Assembly: GCF_910592395.1 (NCBI RefSeq) | Contig: NC_088310.1 | Coordinates: 16,437,501-16,501,500 of the forward strand | Reading direction: 5' to 3' | Source of the DNA: Lineus longissimus | Taxonomy: Eukaryota; Nemertea; Pilidiophora; Heteronemertea; Lineidae | DNA length: 64,000 bases | Shown here: one piece after another, positions 57,520-64,000 of the stretch | Numbering within the stretch: position 1 is the stretch's first letter | Layout of the letters: each line of letters opens with the position of its first letter | Translations under genes and position numbers: made by a program | Notes under the pieces: generated by a model | Seen by the model: only the letters and a program-made list of their open reading frames with translations | What the model was told of the DNA's origin: nothing | Databases searched by the model: none

Positions 57520-57680
57520 TCGGGCTGTCGGAGTGGTGCAGTAGTAACATAAGTGCCCGTCACCTCTGAGGTCCCGGGTTCGATTCCCGGTTGGTCCCGG
57601 TACACTCATGTGATAGAGAGGGCGATGCTCTTCGACAGCGTAAGTTTCCTCCAGGGTGTCCAGTTTCCTCCTACTTACAT
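57520..57680 (+). repeat. tRNA-derived SINE
   Basis: A degenerate A box (GGTGCAGTAGT) is followed about 45 bp later by a good B box in GGGTTCGATTCCCGG. Then come CACTCATGTGATAGAGAGGG, CTCTTCGACAG and GTTTCCTCCAGGGTGTC. Same order as at 32585-32700. It is a SINE rather than a tRNA gene, because no cloverleaf closes. Confidence 0.7.
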
Positions 57681-58069
57681 TACCATCGCCCAATATTGGT
57701 TATAGAGGTAATGATGTCCTGTTGACGCTCAGCTCTCTATTCAATATTTTTTTAAATGTCATCCAACAAGAGGAGACATAATATCTATGGGGGCTTGGCT
57801 TGCATATTCAGAAGTGGTCTTAGATCGGTGAGTCTAGAGTATCTTATCATTTGTCACGTTTGCCACCGTTTTTGTAAAGTTCACGTGTCAGGTGGCTCAC
57901 AAATAAAAACATGATGTGACACAAATTAAAGGGCAAACTCTTACAATATTTGACAGTGAAATTATTGGCATCTCACTTATTGGCATCTTCATTAACCAGG
58001 GTGTTGAAGCGTTTGGGCATTCATGTCTTTGGGCTATCGAGTGGTAGTTAGGAACATTCATTCATTAGC

Positions 58070-58526
58070 GAGTTTCCGCATCGACTACGATTACGATTTG
58101 TGTTTGACGTCATCGATTTTTGGTGCTACGTCATCCCCGGCGAAATCGTTGATGGTACTTTCGTCTCGTTCTTACGAGGATTCCGGCTGATCTTCGTAAG
58201 TCGAAAAACGATTACATGGATTAGCGAAAAGCCTATTTTCCACGCTACATATCAAATTCAAGGTGAAATATTCATTTAAGAATACTTTAGAACATATCTG
58301 TCAAACATAGGAACTGCATTTAATGTGATCAACGGCGATTTTGATCATGTTTTAGCGCCGAGAAAAGTGCACCCAGAGCATGAGAGCAGAGTATAGGGCC
58401 TATACTACAGTACACCAAGTCGTTGGTGTGAATGCGGAAACAAAATTTTTGGTTCATACCGGTTTTGAGAGTATTACGATTACAACTTTGAAATCGTAAT
58501 CGTAATCGTAAGCGATGCGGAAACTC
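58070..58526. mobile_element. TIR element, 457 bp
   Basis: GAGTTTCCGCATCG at the left and CGATGCGGAAACTC at the right, extended inward by ATTACGAT / ATCGTAAT repeats. The target duplication is not clear; no coding sequence. Confidence 0.6.
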
Positions 58527-59063
58527 CCTATTCACTCCTGCCTTTTGTTGCCCAATCTGTGTACAATGACCCCTGGGCATTTTATTTTGGGGCAAAAGCA
58601 GGATGGATAAAATAGCTCAAGGGCCAGTCCTTGCTGGGTTGCACAGCTTACTGGTGTAAATGGCTAAATATTAAAATGACCCCTCCAGTTTTAGACTTCT
58701 CTGGAGGTCCTCTCTTGTCTGTTTTTATAGCATGAAGACTTTTTTTTTCTTTCAAGTGGCAGTCCCTCTGTCCATCAATAAAAGTTATGCAAGAATGCAC
58801 TTGTGATTCACTCTGCTGAATGTCGCCTTCCATCCTCTTTCACAAAAATACATTCTGACTGATTTAGGGGTCATCCTCTTTTATCCAGTTCATTGTGATC
58901 TAATGGACGATTACTATTGTGTGAATTGAATGCTTTCATTAAAAGCCCCTCGATCTGGATAAATACAAGATGACCAGAAATGATTTGTTATCTAAATCTT
59001 AGACGCCACCCTGAAAACAGGGTTTTTTACATGGAGGGGTTTGAGGGTTTAAACCTAACATTT

Positions 59064-59251
59064 GTGACCCGTCACATCAAAACCAGGCGCATGTCGCACA
59101 GAAGATGAGCCTAAATGACACCAGGAGATAATGGTAGAAATTGATGTGCTCATATTTCACAAAAGGTAGACAATAGAGAATTGAACAAACAGTCCGTCTC
59201 AACCTGCCAAGCTCAGAGCGACATGCGCCTGGTTTTGCTGTGACGGGTCAC
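59064..59251. mobile_element. Foldback MITE, family F, 188 bp
   Basis: GTGACCCGTCACATCAAAAC at the left, inverse GTTTTGCTGTGACGGGTCAC at the right; TTT on both sides. The clearest of three copies. Confidence 0.75.
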
Positions 59252-59629
59252 TTTATGGACATATGGTGTAAGAGCCATTTATACACCTGGGTCCAGAAAC
59301 TTGTGTATTGGAATTCCCTGGTAATGACTCAATGCATTATTATTGTTGGTACCTATACTGATGGAGGGCTACTATATTGCTCATCGGAAATTCACTTCAG
59401 GGTTTAGTCAATCAGATCACTGTTAGTTTACAGTAATGCTTTGTTGCTATGAGGTTGATAGTTTGGTGACCCCCCAGATTTCTGTCCTGCGACCACTGAT
59501 GTCGCCATGACAACATGATGATTGTGGTTGGAAGCGACTGCCAATTGGTTAAATTGCAGTTTATCTAATCATCCTGTTGTTTTGGTTATGTCCAAGTGAC
59601 AAACATTCTAACCAAGCAAGCTGTTATTG

Positions 59630-59730
59630 AAGGAATTGATACCTCATTGGAGGTATTGGTTGTCTCGCTAAATCGCGAGGGTGGAGCTAAAATGTAGACA
59701 AAAACCGAGGCAGAGCCGAGGAAAGATGCG
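59630..59730. repeat. Single arm of foldback family H
   Basis: GGAATTGATACC, GGAGGTATTGGTTGTCTCGC and GGAGCTAAAATGTAGACAAA match the left part of 53060-53345. Confidence 0.55.
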
Positions 59731-59940
59731 TCTAGGCAATTCCTAACCAAACGACCTTAACTACAGTCCGGATTCGATTACATATGTCGCCACCAGGGGG
59801 CAAGGTTTAAAAAATTGTCAATGAAGTCAAAGGCACCCATCATGTCCGAGTCCATTTTTACCTACTATAGTCATTATACCATATGCAGAACTATTGCATG
59901 ATTGTCTCCTTGAGATTTTTCATAACAAAGTTCTTCTTCA

Positions 59941-60031
59941 GGTTCTCCCTTCCATGTCGACAGGTGAGCACAATGACCCTGGCCGTTTCATTCTACAATC
60001 TAAGAGCTGAAAAAGTTGTTTACTGATGAAC
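59941..60031 (+). other. Candidate, unconvincing last exon of the RDH gene
   Basis: A good acceptor (TTCTTCTTCAG) is followed in the required phase by about 28 codons (RFSLPCRQVST...) ending in TGA at 60026-60028. Length and position fit, but the sequence lacks the Leu-Trp helix common at the end of RDH11-14. I therefore left it out of the CDS. Confidence 0.25.
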
Positions 60032-61463
60032 CAGAAGAAGAACAAACATAAAATATTGCCAATTCCTTTAAACCCTCAGTCGACCTACACATTTCGAACT
60101 GAAGAACAAATTGATGAAATTTAACCCTTCTTGTTGTATGTATTTCAGTTTGATCATTATGTTCAACTACACTCTTTCAGTTGTGGTCGGAATGTTTCAT
60201 TTTCTCGAGGGAAAATTGTCTTTACAATAACAATTTCATTGCCAATTGTCTCCATAGGAAATTTATTGCATTGCTGGAAATGTGAATTATTGTCGTACAG
60301 GGTGGGTAAATTTATCCGCCCGATTCTGATAAAGCAGTAAACAATGGTGATGTTATGATACCGGCGGATCGTAGAAATAACCAAACGTGTCCCCAAGGGG
60401 AATTCTTCCCAATTGTGAAATCTTGTAGGAGATATACGATATAAAAGCGTCCGTTTGTTATTGAAGGGAAGACATTTGGGATCTCTTGCCTCTTGCAAAA
60501 TCTGGCGTGTTCAATGAGTTTAACCTAAAATATGTGGACAAACTTCCATTTCCGGAAGATACTTCAAACAGCTGCACTTAATATTCTTTGCACCGAAATA
60601 TTTGTCGCCATTTTCATAAAAGTGCAACTTTGTCATAACTTTGATTAAGCATTTGGCAACCCTGTAACAAACAGCATAAGAGTTTCTTTTTGTGGCCACA
60701 GACATAGAAGTTATCTATCTGCAAGCGAAAACATTATATGGATATGCAAACATTTCAGGGTTTTCAGTATGTTAATTGTAATCTGTGAGAAGCGTGTAGA
60801 AATTACTGCTGAAAACCCTTAAATATTTCAGTTTTTCCTGTTTACAGATAGTCACGAAAATATTGGCTGTTTATATGTGTGAAGAGGGAAATGCTTCTGA
60901 GTTATAGAAACTGAAATCAAGTTGTTGCTTTGAATAATTAAATTGAGATCAATTCAATTCAATTTAAAGACCTCTTGTTCTAAATGATTTTGGCACTGTT
61001 TCAGATAATTATCCCTTTGAATTAATTACTGGAAATTACCTGTTATCAGATCTCAACAGAAAAAATCTGATATTCTTGGGTCTGCTATCATGATCATGAT
61101 GATGGAAACCTTTCCTTCAAAACAGGATATTGTTATAACCACTGACGTCAAGTTTAGTTAAGATTGGGTGGTATTGTGAAATGGATACCCGGTGGAAAAA
61201 TAAATCTAATACAATTATTAGTGCTGACTGCGCAAATTACTCCATGCAGTCAGAGTTTACCTTTCCGTGCTGTGTGGGCAGGGGTCATGTCAAAACCTTA
61301 CCTGAACCGCACCATAGGCTATGGGTACCATATCTCGATGCTCAACGATTAAGTATACTGTGTTCCTACTGCTTTTATTGAGGAGATGTCTTCAAAACAA
61401 GAAATGGAAACAGTGGAAAATGTTATACTGCACACTCAGAATTGTTCACCTGCCTTTTAAATG
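60032..61463. other. Intergenic, nothing supported
   Basis: AT-rich; short overlapping frames on both strands without motifs. Confidence 0.35.
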
Positions 61464-61465
61464 TA

Positions 61466-61642
61466 CAGTAGAACATCACCATCAAGAACACCCTAGGTAC
61501 TGACAAGTGCTGTCCCTCATAGAGAGGTGTCCTGATTGGAGAGGTCAAATTGAATGAAAACAACCAATTTTGGACCAAACCTATTGTCCTTAATTGAGAG
61601 GTTGTCCTTGATAGAGAGGTGTCCCTAAGGGAGGTTACACTG
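61466..61642. mobile_element. Family E MITE, 177 bp
   Basis: CAGTAGAACATCACCATCAA at the left, GGGAGGTTACACTG at the right, preceded by TA. Interior as at 43198. Confidence 0.7.
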
Positions 61643-61808
61643 TTTGTTCATGTTTAAAGTTTTCTGATAGTCACCAAATATGTGGCTGCGGAAATCATCT
61701 TAATTGAAATTATACAAGGTTGTTACGAAGTTTTATAAGGTTCTAAAGAAGCTGCGCCAAAGTTACAATTGCACGAAACTGCGGATTAAAATAGCCATGT
61801 ATATTGAC

Positions 61809-61963
61809 ACCTCTCTACTCAGGACACCCTCTCTGTTAAGGACACTAGTGTTTGACTGAAATTGGTTGTAGTCATTCAATTCGACCTCTCTAATCAGGAC
61901 ACCTCTCTATCAAGGACAGCACTTGTCAGTCCCGAGGGTGTCCTTGATAGAGAGGTTCTACTG
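61809..61963. mobile_element. Family E MITE, inverted and partly deleted
   Basis: Ends GATAGAGAGGTTCTACTG before TA; interior CCTCTCTAATCAGGACACC is inverted relative to the preceding copy. Confidence 0.65.
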
Positions 61964-61969
61964 TATATC

Positions 61970-62660
61970 ACAATTTCTTTTACACTTGCCATAATTGAAG
62001 ATGAGGAAATAATACCAGTACATCTGAAAGTTTGATCAAAAGGAGTAAAAAAACAACAACTATACATAACAGTACGAAACAAGCATTGGATAAAATGGTT
62101 TTGTGAGAGCGGATCGAGACCCCCCCCCCCCCACGTCTTGAGGTTACCGGTGTTGTTGGCAGCCAATACTTCCACATGTTCTGACACATTCGCACCTGTT
62201 GACCCTGGCGATGTTGATGTTGTCGGTAGGGAATTTCCTTGTTTCTGGTAGGAGTGATCGTGTTCCTGTATCCTGTATTTAATATAAATCATTTTATTAG
62301 GTGAGGGGGCCATATCAACCGCCCACTCATATGGCCTTACCAAAGTTTTGCTATTCAACTGTTTGATGTTTGAACAATATTTTTCTGTTTCTATAGTTTT
62401 AAATCATTCGGGTTTTGTTATGTAACAAAACGTTTTTGGGGGTGGAGGGCCCAGCCGTTGAAGGCAGCCCACTCCGGAGGATGGTTCAAATCAGCGTATT
62501 AAAGGCCTACACCGTTCGTTAAACCTTTTGAATTTGTAATTGAATTAAAAAATTTCCAATTGCGGAAATACGTACAAAATATAAATTTCAGCATTTCTGT
62601 TGTATAGACTGATATACAAATACAATAAACACCAAGTTTCAACAAATTTGTATTCATAAT
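61970..62660. other. Intergenic, nothing supported
   Basis: Contains a C-run at about 62120-62132. No gene or element end recognised. Confidence 0.35.
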
Positions 62661-62662
62661 AG

Positions 62663-63458
62663 GGCTTTTTACACGGTGCGGGTTCGTCCGAACCGGCCTA
62701 AACCCACCTCGGGTCGGTTCCTACAAAGCCAGTTCACCTGGATGAAATCGTATTCACACAGTGCGGGTTAGTTGAACTGACTTCGATCCGGTTTGAGGCC
62801 AGTTCGTTCGCGCTGTGGCGATCGCGGCGTTTCTGAATCTCCTGTCGTTTGGAGGAAGAAAAGTTTCATAACAACCATCAAACAAAATCAAAAAAACAAT
62901 CTTTATACACTTTATTATTATGCTTGGTACCGTCTAGGGCCCTTTGTATATGGTCCTCCCCCCAGATCTCCAATAACATGTTCGTTTCTTCATCCGCCCA
63001 GCTGAGTTCCCTCTAAAACCTTGAGCTTGCGCTGCTGTGGCCATGATCGAGATATGAATGATCGAAATACGAAATATCCAAGAAAAAGCCGAAAAAACAA
63101 GTGAAATTAAAGCAAATGAACAGATGAATCACGAAGAATGGATCGAATCAAAACACGGCGCTAAAAGTCATGACAGGAATACGACAGCTATTCCCGCTAA
63201 TGACGTCAGTTTTGTGCCGAGTGCAAACTGGCCTTGGGTGAGTTTAAAGCCAGTTCGCATTTACACGACAACTTGAACCCGCCTGAACCGACCTGAACCC
63301 TCCTGAACCGGCCCGAAACTCAGCTTTGCGACGAATCTCAGGCCGGTTCGGTTAAAGTCAGTTAAGGTCGGTTCAGGCTGATTTAATCGTATTTACACGG
63401 TGCTTTTTATACGAAACTGGTCTCGAACCGGATCGAACCCGCACCGTGTAAATGGCCC
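62663..63458. mobile_element. TIR element, 796 bp, GGGC ends
   Basis: GGGCTTTTTACACGGTGCGG at the left; CCGCACCGTG, then TAAATGGCCC at the right. TA at 62661-62662 and 63459-63460. The interior is full of GAACCGG words in both orientations (hairpin-forming). No convincing transposase frame. Confidence 0.7.
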
Positions 63459-63597
63459 TAATAGCCGCACTACGGCATTGTGTATTAGTGGCTTTCCATT
63501 TAACTGGACCGCAAGTACTTACGAACGGTGTACCCCTTTAAGTTTTAGGATATCAAAGACAGATGTCTGGTGTATATCTTGAAATTGTATGATATAT

Positions 63598-63857
63598 TCT
63601 TCTTCTTCAGCGTTCAACCTGCCTAAGTAAAACTATAACCTCAGTCCTGTGGCGGAGATGAAGCGGCTTGTCGCCCGAAGGTCCGGCTGTGTTCCCCACA
63701 GCTTTTCTTCGACCTTCGTGTCTTTAGGCCAGAATCTATCTCGTAAATCCTGGTACAGGGGACAGTCCTGTAGGATGTGCGTTGGTGTTTGCACTGCTGT
63801 CTGGCATTGGCATTCTGCTGTGTCTCTTACTCCGTAGATGTTTATTACCAGTAACAT
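63598..63857 (-). pseudogene. 3' end of a non-LTR retrotransposon reverse transcriptase
   Basis: The minus-strand frame 63633-63857 reads RDTAECQCQTAVQTPTHILQ, DCPLYQDLRDRFWP, KLWGTQPDLRATSRFI and SATGLRL*. This is the C-terminal zinc-knuckle-like region (C-x-C ... H-x4-C) found at the end of many RTE/Jockey-related reverse transcriptases, with the usual 'W...T.V..KL.G...DLR.T..FI..TGL' ending. The frame breaks upstream (towards 64000), so this is a damaged copy. The downstream strand ends in AACGCTGAAGAAGAAGAA, a GAA-repeat tail seen in such elements. Confidence 0.8.
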
Positions 63858-64000
63858 TGCTACAGGTGACCCTGGTACTTCCAGTCATCCTGTAGCCGCC
63901 TCCAGTAGCATGGGGTGAAGCCCCTCGAGGCTGGGGCCCCGGCGTCCTACCTACCTGTTGACGAACCATAGGTCTGACGCCACAACGAAATAAGGTGCTT

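Noticed and set aside
57520-57680. tRNA gene
   Set aside because: B box is good but the A box is degenerate and no cloverleaf or anticodon arm can be formed. The same 3' part recurs at 32585, as in a SINE.
59941-60031. Last exon of the retinol dehydrogenase gene
   Set aside because: Phase and acceptor fit, but the peptide does not resemble family C-termini. Kept only as a low-confidence candidate.
63058-63276. Plus-strand frame of 72 codons rich in Lys/Glu
   Set aside because: Lies inside the GGGC-ended TIR element, short, no family resemblance, no splice or start context.

Overview
This is nuclear DNA of a metazoan. Genes are split by GT-AG introns, intergenic DNA is rich in repeats, and non-coding sequence is AT-rich. 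Deeply conserved animal proteins are recognisable (NDUFAF4, lambda-crystallin/CRYL1, an RDH11-14-type retinol dehydrogenase). The transposons are of kinds common in marine invertebrates: PIF/Harbinger, piggyBac and TA-flanked MITEs, Helentron-like elements with subterminal inverted repeats and G-runs, tRNA-type SINEs and non-LTR fragments. The word AGGCCTA recurs. I lean towards a marine invertebrate, perhaps a deuterostome such as an echinoderm or hemichordate, but the sequence does not settle this.

Layout. 0-6.9 kb: fragments of a Harbinger-type MITE (family C) around an intronless 310-codon orphan ORF (2384-3316) and an internally deleted relative (5758-6186). 6.93-25.67 kb: one nested structure. 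A 685-bp family C element (TSD TAA, both terminal inverted repeats present) is split at two points. The first split holds two head-to-tail Helentron-like units (7344-10431). The second holds a 14,962-bp insertion (10594-25555) that starts with the 5' end and finishes with the 3' end of the same Helentron-like family. Inside it lie a complete three-exon NDUFAF4 gene, only the last three exons of CRYL1, and a foldback whose centre holds a Harbinger MITE plus a six-unit head-to-tail array of a second Helentron-like family. The joins can be read base by base in the window, which makes this the most notable feature.

25.8-31.3 kb: an unrecognised five-exon gene (463 codons in my model) that starts 142 bp after the nested structure. 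Its first intron holds a minisatellite apparently derived from C2H2 zinc-finger repeats, itself hit by a piggyBac MITE. 31.3-39.4 kb: no gene seen; a heavily decayed non-LTR retrotransposon, a SINE, inverted repeats and MITEs. 39.4-56.3 kb: six exons of a retinol dehydrogenase gene with intact NADP-binding and catalytic motifs; the terminal exon was not identified. 56.3-64 kb: repeats only, ending in the 3' end of a non-LTR retrotransposon on the minus strand.

All calls come from reading the sequence. Protein names rest on recognised motifs and family resemblance, not on searches.
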